Shown: piece after piece, positions 35,247 through 44,309 of the stretch
Position numbering within the stretch: the stretch's first letter is position 1
Layout of the letters: each line of letters starts with the position of its first letter
Source of the DNA: AP-15 sp963703665
Lineage (GTDB): Bacteria; Pseudomonadota; Alphaproteobacteria; ATCC43930; CGMCC-115725
NCBI GenBank assembly: GCA_963703665.1
Contig: CAVPFB010000006.1
Span: 310,001-374,000 of the forward strand
Direction: 5' to 3'
DNA length: 64,000 nt
The notes under the pieces: model-generated
What the model saw: only the letters and a program-made list of their open reading frames with translations
Databases searched by the model: none
What the model was told of the DNA's origin: nothing
Program-made: the position numbers and the translations under genes

Positions 35247-35718
35247 GGTGGAATAACGGTCCGATGTCGTCCTCTACATGGAAAAACCTTTTCGCGGCGT
35301 TCCAGAAAGTCTCCTCGGTCCATGCGTTTGTTCGGCGGTGAAATCTTGCCGCTGTGGGGGTTCGTACCAGGTTGTCGATGCTCAGGGCTCCGACCTCTAT
35401 CCCGCCACGGTCACAGTGAGCGTGCCCATGTACCCCCGGATGACTGCCGTGCGATTCCAGCCGCGCTACCACCGATGCGCCGGTTGAGGTCTCCACCATA
35501 AGGAGCGCCTGCCAGTTGTCACGGAGGGGATTGCACAGAACCGTCAAGACGAATTTGGCGTTCTCCGCATGGGCTTGCGCCGAACGCCATTTCCAGCCTG
35601 CCCTTATGGGCCGCGACCGGGGATACACCGGCGCGTGCCACGGCGGTAAGTCCGAGACCAACCAAGCTGTGTCGGTTTTTTGGACCTTCGGTTGGCGGAT
35701 TAGATGGCGAAGGCGCAC
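35236..35718 (-). CDS. unknown protein, first gene of the lower-GC module
   Basis: A 160-residue soluble protein I cannot assign. Conserved-looking features are FVLTVLCNPLRDNWQALLMVE, a His/Asp/Cys-rich segment ESHGSHPGVHGHAHCDRGG with the look of a metal or nucleic-acid-binding site, and a C-terminal TEETFWNAAKRFFHVED helix. It precedes and overlaps the DUF1828 gene. The start at 35718 is not strongly supported by a ribosome site, so the N-terminus is uncertain. Co-occurrence with DUF1828 suggests a functional pair, which is an inference. Confidence 0.55.
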   Translation of the reverse strand: MRLRHLIRQPKVQKTDTAWLVSDLPPWHAPVYPRSRPIRAGWKWRSAQAHAENAKFVLTVLCNPLRDNWQALLMVETSTGASVVARLESHGSHPGVHGHAHCDRGGIEVGALSIDNLVRTPTAARFHRRTNAWTEETFWNAAKRFFHVEDDIGPLFHHAR

Positions 35719-35935
35719 AGGTTCTCACAAGCGCAGCAAGCTCTGACAATCCTTAGGCACCTTACTTCTCCGGATCTAGCGAATTATTGAGTTCGCGAAG
35801 CGGATCGCGCCGCCCGCACAGCGCTGCCGCATCAGTGCAGAGACGCAGGAGCAGCTTAGCGCCCATCCACATCGAATGCGGACGCGGGTGGGGGGGTTTA
35901 CCTATCGATCACTGGATACGCCTGAGCCGCCCCGC

Positions 35936-37282
35936 TCACGCGCCGGCGACGGTCAGGTCGTCGATGCGCAGGGTCGGAGCGTCGCTGCCGGCCTTGAATT
36001 CGAGATTGTCGGCGGCGACCAGGCGGGCGAACATGTCCTTGAGGTTGCCGGCGACGGTCATCTCGCTGACCGGAAAGGCGATCTCGCCCTTGTCGATCCA
36101 GAACCCGGCGGCACCCCGGCTGTAGTCGCCGGTGACGCCGTTGACGCCAAAGCCCATCATCTCGGTCACGTAGAACCCGCTCTGGATATCGGCGATCAGC
36201 GCCTCGGGGCTCAAGGCGCCGGGCTCGATCCACACATTGGTCGCGGACGGCGAGGGCGGTGACGAGGTGCCGCGCGCGGCGTGTCCGGTCGATTTCAGGC
36301 CGAGCTGACGCGCCGAGCGCAGATCCAACAGCCAGGTCGTCAGCACGCCCTGGTCGACGATCGCGCGGCGATGATTGGCGATGCCCTCGCCGTCGAACGG
36401 TTTGGAGCGCAGTCCGCGCCGGCGATGCGGGTCGTCGATGATGGTGATCGCGTCGGGGAAGATCCGCTGGCCGAGCCGGTCCTTCAGAAAGCTGGTGCCG
36501 CGCGCGATCGACGGGCCCGAAATCGCTCCCAAGAGGTGCGAGATGAAGCTGCGCGCAACGCGCGGATCGAATACCACCGGAACGCGAGCAGTCGGCATTT
36601 TCTTCGCGCCTAGCCGCCTGACGGCGCGCTCGCCGGCGCTGCGGCCGATCTCGGCCGGGTCGCGCAGATCGGCAGCGTAAACCGCGCTGGCGTAATCATA
36701 GTCGCGCTCCATGCCGGTGCCGCTGCCGCCGATGACGCTGGCGCTGACCCCGGAGCTCGATCCCTGATAAGTCCCGGCAAAACCGTTAGAGGCGACGAGC
36801 GCCACCTGCGAGCGGCCCCACCCGGCCTCGGCACCTTCGGAATTGGTCACGCCGGTGACGGCGAGCGCGGCCTCCTCGGCGGCGCGGGCGCGTTCGATCA
36901 GTATCTCGGCGCTGGGCTCCTCGGGGTCGGACATGTCGAGCGCCGGCCATTGGCGGGCGATCTGGCCGGGCTCGGCGATGCCGCAATGCGGGTCCGCGGG
37001 CACGGTCTTGGCCATCGCCACGGCGCGCTCGACGAGTTCATCGAGCGCTTTTGGCGAACGGTCGCTCGACGATACCATCGCCTGCTGGCGGCCGATGAAC
37101 ACCCGCAGGCCGAGATCGTGGCCCTCCGAGCGTTCGAGCTTTTCGGTCTTGCCGAGGCGGCGGCCATGCGACAGCGAGGTGCCCGCGACGGCGACCGCAT
37201 CGGCTGCATCGGCGCCGGCTCGCCGCGCGCGGCCGATCAGATCGTGCAGCAGATCGAGCGTGTTTTCGCTGGGATCACTCAT
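35936..37282 (-). CDS. pmbA: PmbA/TldE-family metalloprotease subunit
   Basis: TldD/PmbA (TldE) form a heterodimeric Zn protease acting on modified peptides or in CcdA turnover. The 448-residue protein shows the PmbA pattern: LERSEGHDLGLRVFIGRQQA, ISGPSIARGTSFLKDRLGQR, and the C-terminal VTEMMGFGVNGVTGDYSRGA and WIDKGEIAFPVSEMTVAGN. It lacks the HExxxH of TldD, as expected for the TldE subunit. ATG 37282 has GGAGG upstream. No tldD gene is in the window. Confidence 0.92.
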   Translation of the reverse strand: MSDPSENTLDLLHDLIGRARRAGADAADAVAVAGTSLSHGRRLGKTEKLERSEGHDLGLRVFIGRQQAMVSSSDRSPKALDELVERAVAMAKTVPADPHCGIAEPGQIARQWPALDMSDPEEPSAEILIERARAAEEAALAVTGVTNSEGAEAGWGRSQVALVASNGFAGTYQGSSSGVSASVIGGSGTGMERDYDYASAVYAADLRDPAEIGRSAGERAVRRLGAKKMPTARVPVVFDPRVARSFISHLLGAISGPSIARGTSFLKDRLGQRIFPDAITIIDDPHRRRGLRSKPFDGEGIANHRRAIVDQGVLTTWLLDLRSARQLGLKSTGHAARGTSSPPSPSATNVWIEPGALSPEALIADIQSGFYVTEMMGFGVNGVTGDYSRGAAGFWIDKGEIAFPVSEMTVAGNLKDMFARLVAADNLEFKAGSDAPTLRIDDLTVAGA

Positions 37283-37439
37283 CACCCCTCCAAAACTGAT
37301 TCACCATGAGGCACAGAGACGGCGAGAAAGTCAGCGATAGCCGGCAAAAGCGAAGCCCAGGCCGTTAATCTACGCCAATTCTTGATACCCTCCGCGCTGG
37401 ATCACAAAAATCTCACTGCCTCACCGCCTCATTGTGCAC

Positions 37440-38948
37440 CTACTTCCAGATCGCCTTGCCCGATCCGGGGAGCCCGTAGCTCGCCCATTTGCGCGTCACT
37501 TCGGCGACGACCGCCTCGGCCATGCGGATCGGCCGGCCCCACTCGCGTCGCGTCTCGGGCGGCCATTTGCCGGTGGCGTCGAGGCCGATCTTGCCGCCGA
37601 GCCCCGATTCGGGCGAGGCGAAATCGAGATAGTCGATCGGTGTATGATCGAACAGGGTCACGTCGCGCACCGGGTCCATGCGGGTCGAGATCGCCCACAT
37701 CACGTCCTTCCAGTCGCGCGCGTCGATGTCGTCGTCCACGACGATGACGAATTTCGTGTACATGAACTGGCGCAGAAACGACCAGATCCCCATCATCACG
37801 CGCTTGGCGTGGCCGGGATAGGCCTTTTTTATCGCCACCACCGCGATGCGGTACGAGCAGCCCTCGGGCGGCAGCCAGAAATCGACGATCTCGGGGAATT
37901 GCTGCTGCAACAGCGGGATAAAGACCTCATTCAACGCCTCGCCGAGGATCGACGGCTCGTCCGGCGGCCGGCCGGTAAAGGTCGAGAGATAAATCGGGCT
38001 CCTCCGCATCGTGATCGCCGAGATGCGAAACACCGGGAAGCGCTCGACCGAATTGTAATAGCCGGTGTGGTCGCCATAGGGGCCCTCGTCGCCATATTCG
38101 TCGAGCGAGACATGGCCTTCGAGGACGATCTCGGCCTGTGCCGGAACCTTGAGCGGCACCGTCTTGCAATCGATGAGCTCGACCTTGCGGCCGCGCAGCA
38201 GGCCGGCGAACTGGTATTCCGACAGGGTGTCGGGCACCGGCGTCACCGCGGCGAGGATGGTCCCGGGATCGGCGCCGATCACCGCCGCCGCCGGCAGCGG
38301 CTCGGCCCGCTCGGCGCTCCAGCGCTGATGATGCTGCGCGCCGCCGCGATGCTTTAGCCAGCGCATCAGGGTGGTGTCGCGGCCGGTCACCTGCATGCGA
38401 TAGATGCCGAGGTTGAAGCCGTCTTCGCGGCCCTCGCCCGGACCCTTGGTCACGACCAACGGCCACGTGATCAGCGGCGCCGGCTCGCCCGGCCAGCAGG
38501 TCTGCACCGGCAATAGGGCGAGGTCGATCTCGGCCCCGCGCAGGACGATCTCCTGGCACGGCGCGGAACCGACCGTGCGCGGGCGCATCGCCATGACCGT
38601 GCGCAGCAACGGCAACAGATCGAGCGCCTCGCGCCAGCCGCCGGGCGGCTCGGGCTGCTTCAGGAAAGCAAGCGTCTTGCCGATCTCGCGCAATTCCCCA
38701 GCTTCGCGGTCCATGCCCCAGGCGACGCGCTCGACGGTGCCGAACAGATTGACCAAGACCGGCATCGGGTAGGTCCCGCCGCCGTCGCGGGTCACGTTCT
38801 CGAACAGCGCGGCAGGGCCGCCCTCGGCCAGCAGCCGCGTCTGGATCTCGGTCATTTCGAGATCGGGCGACACCGCTGCCTTGACCCGCACCAGCCGCCC
38901 GCTCGTCTCGAGGCGGTCGATAAAGTCGCGCAAGCTGGAATAGGGCAT
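37440..38948 (-). CDS. ubiD: UbiD-family prenylated-FMN decarboxylase
   Basis: UbiD removes the carboxyl group of 3-polyprenyl-4-hydroxybenzoate in ubiquinone synthesis, using prenylated FMN. This 502-residue protein is collinear with the family: YSSLRDFIDRLETSGRLVRV at the N-terminus, FNLGIYRMQVTGRDTTLMRW in the cofactor region, EGHVSLDEYGDEGPYGDHTGYY and VDDDIDARDWKDVMWAISTR, which contain the conserved acidic and Arg residues. No ubiX is visible. A role in another aromatic decarboxylation is possible. Confidence 0.92.
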   Translation of the reverse strand: MPYSSLRDFIDRLETSGRLVRVKAAVSPDLEMTEIQTRLLAEGGPAALFENVTRDGGGTYPMPVLVNLFGTVERVAWGMDREAGELREIGKTLAFLKQPEPPGGWREALDLLPLLRTVMAMRPRTVGSAPCQEIVLRGAEIDLALLPVQTCWPGEPAPLITWPLVVTKGPGEGREDGFNLGIYRMQVTGRDTTLMRWLKHRGGAQHHQRWSAERAEPLPAAAVIGADPGTILAAVTPVPDTLSEYQFAGLLRGRKVELIDCKTVPLKVPAQAEIVLEGHVSLDEYGDEGPYGDHTGYYNSVERFPVFRISAITMRRSPIYLSTFTGRPPDEPSILGEALNEVFIPLLQQQFPEIVDFWLPPEGCSYRIAVVAIKKAYPGHAKRVMMGIWSFLRQFMYTKFVIVVDDDIDARDWKDVMWAISTRMDPVRDVTLFDHTPIDYLDFASPESGLGGKIGLDATGKWPPETRREWGRPIRMAEAVVAEVTRKWASYGLPGSGKAIWK

Positions 38949-38977
38949 GCCGCGCTATATGGGGGCCGCGTCCTCGG

Positions 38978-39755
38978 ATGGCGAGCGCGCCATCGTCAGG
39001 GGCTTCCGCGAAGGCCAGCGCCGCGCTTGCGGGGCAGGGCGAGGTTCAGCAGGATGTCCCGGTGGGGGACACGGGAAAGAAGAGGCAGCGCGCTCATTGC
39101 GCCGTCGTCGACGTTGCGCCGACAAGTTATCGGCCGCTCGATTCAGTCTGGTACGGAGAGGAAGACGCGGAGCTGATTGAGCAGCTTCTGGCGTTCTATC
39201 CCCATCGAGAGCCCCGTATGATCCTCGACGCAACCGTCAATGCCCGTCGGTTCTGGCGCGATAGCACCCGGCGACTCATTGGAGTGGATATCGATCCGCG
39301 GCATCGGCCGGACATTTGCGCCGACAATCGCGCAATGCCCTTCGCGGCGAATTCGTTCGACGTCGTCGTTTATGACCCGCCGCATATCCCGAATCAGGGT
39401 CGCGATCGATCCAAGGATTTTAAGACCCGCTTCGGTCTGGGTGCGCGCTCTGCCAAGGAGAATGGTTATACTTTTGCTCACACATATCCAGCGTTTATGG
39501 CCGAGGCGTGGCGGGTATTAGTCGACTATGGAGTTCTTATTGTGCAAAATTACTGATTATATTCACAATCATCGGTACCAATGGGCTCACATCGATTTGA
39601 TCCGCACTGGCCAGGAGGAAGGATTTACCGCTTGCGACTGCATCATCAAAGTGCGGAAGGGGCCGATCGTCGATCCCAAATGGAAAGTTGCCCATCATAG
39701 CCGTCGGCAGCACTGCTACTGGATTGTCTTTCGCAAGTCTGCGCGCTGTGAGTGA
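38978..39755 (+). pseudogene. DNA methyltransferase-like gene with a frameshift (R-M remnant)
   Basis: A SAM-dependent methyltransferase with a MILDATVNARRFW motif I, GVDIDPRHRPDI, and the catalytic-type motif DPPH in VVVYDPPHIPNQGRD, as in N4-cytosine/N6-adenine DNA methylases. The frame ends at a TGA near 39554. The C-terminal half (KITDYIHNHRYQWAHIDLI, CDCIIKVRKGPIVDP) continues in the next frame, which one extra A near 39548 explains. Composition from ~39120 on is AT-richer than the flanks. The start codon is uncertain. A restriction enzyme fragment follows directly. Whether the shift is real decay or a read error is open. Confidence 0.65.
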
Positions 39756-40005
39756 GCGTGGTGCGATAATAAATATTCCCCCGCCGCAGCTTCAGGTGGA
39801 TTTCGCACTGGTGCTCGAACAAACTCGCGGCCTCTATCTTCAGGAAGCGCTCAGCAAGGCGGTGGCATCACTCCTGGTCACCACGATCGACGCCGAACTC
39901 GCAGGTTTTGCTCCGGCCAGCAGCCTCGCCGAACTGGCCAACCACGGCTTACGAGGGGAGGCCGTGCCGTGTGTGCTCCGCGCCAACCGACAGCGGAATG
40001 AGTGA
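39748..40005 (+). pseudogene. N-terminal fragment of a type II restriction endonuclease-like protein
   Basis: From GTG 39748, overlapping the methylase end by 8 bases, an 85-residue reading gives NIPPPQLQVDFALVLEQTRG, YLQEALSKAV and ELANHGLRGEAVPCVLRANR. This matches my recollection of the N-termini of XcyI-like restriction enzymes, which are several times longer. The reading stops abruptly after ANRQRNE and nothing resembling the catalytic part follows. Coupling to a methylase gene is the normal R-M layout. The assignment rests on context and a remembered pattern. Confidence 0.4.
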
Positions 40006-40108
40006 AGATACCAAGACTTCTATAACAGGATCACCGGTCTCACAGGAATCATCGCCGGGGCGCGCTTCCAGGCCGTCCTGAGGCGACGGATCGCGTTGGC
40101 GAGCGGGC

Positions 40109-41296
40109 TCAGCCGCTTACCGGCGTTGCTTCGGCCGGCGCCGCGCCGCGCGGGCGCAGCGCGAAGAGCGAGGCGAACGCCGCGAGGCAGGCCCCGGCCG
40201 ACCACCACACCGCCTCGACCCCGAACCGATTGAGCAGCAGCCCGAACAGGAACGGCGCGGCCGACTGCAGCACTCGGGCCGGCGCCGACAGCAATCCGCT
40301 GCGCAGCCCGTAGCCCTGCGGCCCGAACAAAGCCAACGGCAGGGTGCCCTTGGCGATCGTGATCATGCCGTTGCCGGCGCCGTGCAGCAGCGCGAAAGCG
40401 ACGATTCCGGGAGCGCCGAGCACCACCAGAAACACGGCGCCGATCGGGTGCAATACCGAGGCGATCCGCGCCGATGAGACCGGATGGAACGAGCGCAGCA
40501 ATCCGAACTCGACCAGACGAGCGCCAACCTGGGCCGGGCCGACCAATGCGGCGGCGGCGATCGCCGCGGTCGCCGATGCCCCCGCCAGGTGCAGCAGACC
40601 CGGCAGATGCGCCGCCATAGCACCCTGCACGAACCAGGTGGCGGCGAAAAAGAAGGCCAGGATCGGCATCGCCCCGCGCGGCGGCTCGACCTGCGGCAGT
40701 TCGCTGGCAACCCGCGGCGACGCTGCCGGCATGCTATCGCGCGGGATCGTCAGCCAGTTGACCGGGGCGGCCAGCAGCAGGTTCAGCCCGGCCCAGATCA
40801 GGCAAGCCGCGCGCCAACCCCATTCGTGCAGAAACAGCGCGCTCGCCGGCCATCCGATGGTGCTGGCAAAGCCGGCGATCAGGGTGATCCCGGTGATCGC
40901 GCCTCGCGCCTCGCGACCGTAGAGCCAGGTCAGAGCGGCGAAGGCCGGGTCGTAGAGGCCCATGCCGATGCCGATGCCGAGCACCGTCCAGGCAGCGGCG
41001 AGCCCGACGATCCCGTGCGCCGCAGCGAGGATCGCCAGGCCGGCGGCGATCATCAAATTCGAGACGGCCAGCAGATGACGCCCGCCGTGGCGGTCGATCA
41101 GCCGCCCGACCGACGGACCGACCACCGCCGACAGCAGCAGGGCCGCCGAGAAGAGGCCGAAGAACACGCTGGCCGGCAGGTGCAGCGCGGCGGCGATCGG
41201 CGCGCCGAGGATTGCCGGCATGTAGTAGCTCGACGCCCAGGCGACGGTCTGGGTGCTGCCGATCGCGGCGACGACGATCGTTCGTCGGGGGTTCAC
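40109..41296 (-). CDS. MFS transporter
   Basis: A 395-residue, twelve-helix major facilitator protein starting at GTG 41296, which overlaps the stop of the upstream MFS gene by four bases (GTGA). Features are MPAILGAPIAAALHLPASV, the motif-A-like loop VGRLIDRHGGRHLL, and GLGIGMGLYDPAFAALTWLYG, typical of the oxalate/formate-type branch of small-molecule transporters. The two adjacent MFS genes and the divergent LysR regulator probably form one regulated unit. The substrate is unknown. Confidence 0.83.
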   Translation of the reverse strand: MNPRRTIVVAAIGSTQTVAWASSYYMPAILGAPIAAALHLPASVFFGLFSAALLLSAVVGPSVGRLIDRHGGRHLLAVSNLMIAAGLAILAAAHGIVGLAAAWTVLGIGIGMGLYDPAFAALTWLYGREARGAITGITLIAGFASTIGWPASALFLHEWGWRAACLIWAGLNLLLAAPVNWLTIPRDSMPAASPRVASELPQVEPPRGAMPILAFFFAATWFVQGAMAAHLPGLLHLAGASATAAIAAAALVGPAQVGARLVEFGLLRSFHPVSSARIASVLHPIGAVFLVVLGAPGIVAFALLHGAGNGMITIAKGTLPLALFGPQGYGLRSGLLSAPARVLQSAAPFLFGLLLNRFGVEAVWWSAGACLAAFASLFALRPRGAAPAEATPVSG

Positions 41297-42567
41297 CCTG
41301 CTCGCACCGCTGGCGAGCCGTGGCCGCTCGCGAGCGTGGCCAGAGCGTGGCGCAACTGCCATGCCAGCGGCAGGATCAGCAGAACGACGGCGGCAACCAG
41401 CAGCATCGCCGCGGAAAGGCCGATCGCGTCGCTGCAAAGCCCGTAAAGAGCAGGCGACAACGCTCCGGCGCCGACCGTGCCGGTGTAGAAAACGCCAAAG
41501 GCGCTCTCGCGGCGCTCCGCCGCGACCAGGTCGGGCACGGTGCCGTAAAGCACCGACGAGGTGCCATTGAGCGCGACGCCGATCGCCGGCAGCAGCGCCA
41601 GCGCCGCCCCGAGCGGCAGCGGAAGAAGGGCTACGATGCCGGCAGCGGTGGCGCCTTCGGTAATCAATATCGTCGACAGCACGCCGAGCCGAGCCCCGAG
41701 AAAGCCGCAAACGAGCTTGCCGGCGGCACCCCCGGCAAAGACCAGGGTCAACGCGATGCCGATCTCCGGCAGCCCGGCCCCTTTGCCCCGCAGCACGAAC
41801 GGCAGGAACGTCAGAAAACCCATCCGCGTCGCGCTGTCGATGATACCGATCGCCAGCAGCAGGGCGAAGCCACGGCGCGACGATCCGACCGGTCCATCGG
41901 CTGTCTTGATCACCGGGGCGCTCACCGGCGCGGCGATATCCGTGTGCCCGGTGACAGCCGCTGGCGCGCGCCGCAGCGACAGCAGGATGGCGCCGGCGCC
42001 GATCAGCCCGATCATGCCGATCACCGACGCCGTCGAACGCCAGGACATCACCGCAATCAGGCAGGCGGCGATCGAGGGCAACGCCATCTTGCCGAGATCT
42101 CCGGCAAAGTTGTAGGTGCCCAGCGCGCCGCGCGAGCGCGGCCCCTCATAGGCCGTGGCGACGAGGCCCGATGCGATCGGGTGCTGGGTGCTCGATCCGA
42201 TGCCGCCGAGCACCAGTGCTGCCGCCAGCACGGCGCAGCTCGAGTGAGCGCCCAGGCCCAGATAAGCGGCCCCGGCGATGGCCGTGCCGGCAGCGAGCAT
42301 CCTCGCCCCGCCGACCCGCCGCGCGATCCTGGCGGCCGGGACCTGCAACCCCGCCATCGAGCCGGCGTAAAGCGCGCGCAGCAAGCCGATTGCGCCATAG
42401 CCCAAGGCGAATTCCGCCTGCCACAAGGGCAGCAGCAGATAGAGCGTATCGGTCAGACCATCATGCAGCGCATGCGTTCCGCAAGCGACCCAGAGCACGC
42501 GCAAAGGGCTGCGATTGGGGCGATCTGCGCGGCCGGTCGCGGTGGAGAGTGCGGCAATCGTCGTCAC
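41293..42567 (-). CDS. MFS transporter, fosmidomycin-resistance (Fsr)-like
   Basis: The 424-residue protein has the Fsr-type start HALHDGLTDTLYLLLPLWQ and LGYGAIGLLRALYAGSMAGL, followed by GGIGSSTQHPIASGLVA and the second-half motif GAALALLPAIGVALNGTSSV. Fsr relatives are proton-driven effluxers of small drugs or metabolites. It is the first gene of a coupled MFS pair and is divergent from a LysR regulator whose gene starts 132 bp away. The substrate is unknown. Confidence 0.82.
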   Translation of the reverse strand: MTTIAALSTATGRADRPNRSPLRVLWVACGTHALHDGLTDTLYLLLPLWQAEFALGYGAIGLLRALYAGSMAGLQVPAARIARRVGGARMLAAGTAIAGAAYLGLGAHSSCAVLAAALVLGGIGSSTQHPIASGLVATAYEGPRSRGALGTYNFAGDLGKMALPSIAACLIAVMSWRSTASVIGMIGLIGAGAILLSLRRAPAAVTGHTDIAAPVSAPVIKTADGPVGSSRRGFALLLAIGIIDSATRMGFLTFLPFVLRGKGAGLPEIGIALTLVFAGGAAGKLVCGFLGARLGVLSTILITEGATAAGIVALLPLPLGAALALLPAIGVALNGTSSVLYGTVPDLVAAERRESAFGVFYTGTVGAGALSPALYGLCSDAIGLSAAMLLVAAVVLLILPLAWQLRHALATLASGHGSPAVRAG

Positions 42568-42642
42568 GTCATGGGTCCAGCGAGGGTCAGCGGCGCGCGG
42601 GACACGCTCCGCCGGCGCGTATTGGGCTCATTTGGCGCGCAT

Positions 42643-42663
42643 GTCGGTTTGATGACAAACGAC
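42643..42663. promoter_or_regulatory. imperfect dyad, candidate LysR-type operator
   Basis: The sequence GTCGgTTTGatgaCAAAcGAC has dyad symmetry and lies midway between the divergent MFS and LysR genes, where an autoregulatory LysR site is expected. Confidence 0.4.
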
Positions 42664-42680
42664 TTGTTCTGACCGTCGAT

Positions 42681-42695
42681 GTGAGGAAAACTCAC
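42681..42695. promoter_or_regulatory. GTGAG-N5-CTCAC palindrome before the LysR start
   Basis: A perfect 5-bp inverted repeat with a 5-bp centre ends four bases before the ATG at 42700. It overlaps the ribosome-binding region, so a bound protein would block translation or transcription of the regulator. Confidence 0.4.
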
Positions 42696-42699
42696 GTGC

Positions 42700-43677
42700 A
42701 TGGGCCGACCGCCTTTGCCGCCGCTGAATGCAACCAAGGCCTTCGAGGCCGCCGCGCGGCTCGGCAGCTTCACCCGCGCCGCGGCAGAGCTGAACGTCAC
42801 CCATGGCGCGGTCAGCCGGCAGATACGCCTGCTGGAAGACTGGCTCGGCACGAGGCTCTTTATGCGCACGAGCCGGAACGCCGTGCCGACGCGGGCGGGC
42901 TCGGAGCTGCTGGCCGAGATCGGCCCCGCGCTCGACCGCGTCGCGGCTGCGTCGCTGCGTTTGCAGGGCGGGGCGCGGGCCCGCGGATCGCTCCGCGTAT
43001 CGGCCCTCCCGACCTTCGCGATGCGCTGGCTCATTCCACGCCTGCCGGAGTTTCAGCGCGCTCATCCCGACCTGGAATTGCGGATTGTCACCGCCAGCAC
43101 GCCAGCCGAGCAGTTCCGGATGGATGTCGACGCCGTGATCTCGGGTCCCTCGCGGCAGCCGGGCTGGGCCGGCAAACGGTTTCTCGGCGAGGCGCGTCTG
43201 CCGTTGTTGAGCCCGGATCTGATGAACGAATGTCCGTTGCGAACGCCGCCGGATCTTGCGCGGCACACGCTGCTCCATGCGGCGACGCTGCGCGGGGCGT
43301 GGCCGCGCTGGCTGGCCGCTGCCGACGTGCCCAATCTGAAGCCGGCGCGCGATCAGGTCTTCGAGCATTTTTACTTTGCGATCCAGGCGGCCCTGGAAGG
43401 GCTCGGGGTCGTGATGGGCCCCCTGGCGCTGGTCGGCGACGAGTTGCGCGCAGGACGGCTCCTGGCCCCGATCAAGGAACCGGCGCTCAGGACGCGCGGA
43501 TATTTCGTCTATGTCCCGGAGACGCGCAGCACTGCGGCGGTGGTGGCTTTCCGCAAGTGGCTGGCCGGCGCCGGGAGCCTAGCCGAGAACGAATATCCCG
43601 CTTATCTCTCGCTGCGCCAGTGCTTGGACACAGACGCAGACACACGATCCACTCAACCCCGTGATGGCCCGTCATGA
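42700..43677 (+). CDS. LysR-family transcriptional regulator (GcvA-like)
   Basis: The N-terminal winged helix-turn-helix is clear (FEAAARLGSFTRAAAELNVT and GAVSRQIRLLEDWLG), followed by an effector domain (LRVSALPTFAMRWLIPRLPE). The order and motif RMDVDAVISG resemble the GcvA/AmpR group. The 325-residue product ends in an odd DTDADTRSTQPRDGPS tail that reads into a repeat element at 43661. It is divergent from two MFS genes, which it probably controls. Confidence 0.88.
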   Translation: MGRPPLPPLNATKAFEAAARLGSFTRAAAELNVTHGAVSRQIRLLEDWLGTRLFMRTSRNAVPTRAGSELLAEIGPALDRVAAASLRLQGGARARGSLRVSALPTFAMRWLIPRLPEFQRAHPDLELRIVTASTPAEQFRMDVDAVISGPSRQPGWAGKRFLGEARLPLLSPDLMNECPLRTPPDLARHTLLHAATLRGAWPRWLAAADVPNLKPARDQVFEHFYFAIQAALEGLGVVMGPLALVGDELRAGRLLAPIKEPALRTRGYFVYVPETRSTAAVVAFRKWLAGAGSLAENEYPAYLSLRQCLDTDADTRSTQPRDGPS

Positions 43678-43762
43678 CCGGGCTGGTCCCGGTCATCCAC
43701 GAGCCGCGGCACAAACTTTGCCGGTTTTCCGTGGATGGCCGGCACGAGGCCGGGCATGACGA
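43661..43762. repeat. inverted-repeat element overlapping the LysR stop
   Basis: Arms related to GTCATGACCGGGC..GGTCATCCACG (43671-43701) and CGTGGATGGCC..GGGCATGAC (43730-43761) are inverted. The stop codon of the LysR gene lies in the left arm. Confidence 0.6.
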
Positions 43763-44309
43763 TCGAGGTGAGACTGCACTGCACTACCTGACGGCGTCTG
43801 AGCACCCGATCGAAAACCGCGCCGGGATGCGGCCTGTGGATGTCCGCATGGCTGAAGGCTCGGTCAGCGTTTGGTCGGCTGCCGTCGGGTCGCTCGTTGC
43901 GAGCGGGCGGTCAACTGCTGCCCACTCCGCCTCGCGGGCAGAGATGGAAGCGTCTCCGAGGCCCTTTCATTAGGCTCCGCGGGTCTTGCTGTCCGACCTG
44001 GCGCGCCCCGCCCTGCCGAAACCCCATTGCCGCAGCGCATGATTGCCGGCACTCAGGTGACCAGCAGGTGCGTAGCGCATCGCGGGGGCGGGATCACCGG
44101 CGGGTCCCCACCTTGTCCGCGGACCCACCAACTACGATCGCATCGAAGCAGCCGGCGCGACGGCATGCTGCCTTTCATGCTGCCAAAAGGCGGCGCTCGC
44201 AAGGCGAAGCCTAGATCTCAAATCCGGCCGATCGGCGAAAAGCCGCCGGTTCGCCCTCGCCGACCCGGAGCGGTCCCGGGCCGGTGAGGAACAGTCGTAG
44301 GTGCACGAA
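43763..44309. other. long non-coding stretch
   Basis: Open frames here do not look like proteins and lack ribosome sites. I recognise no RNA gene or mobile element. It separates the LysR gene from the convergent CHRD-domain gene. Confidence 0.5.

Noticed and set aside
43763..44309. Several short plus-strand frames as possible genes
   Set aside because: No ribosome sites, no domain resemblance, and arginine/proline-rich translations typical of random GC-rich frames.
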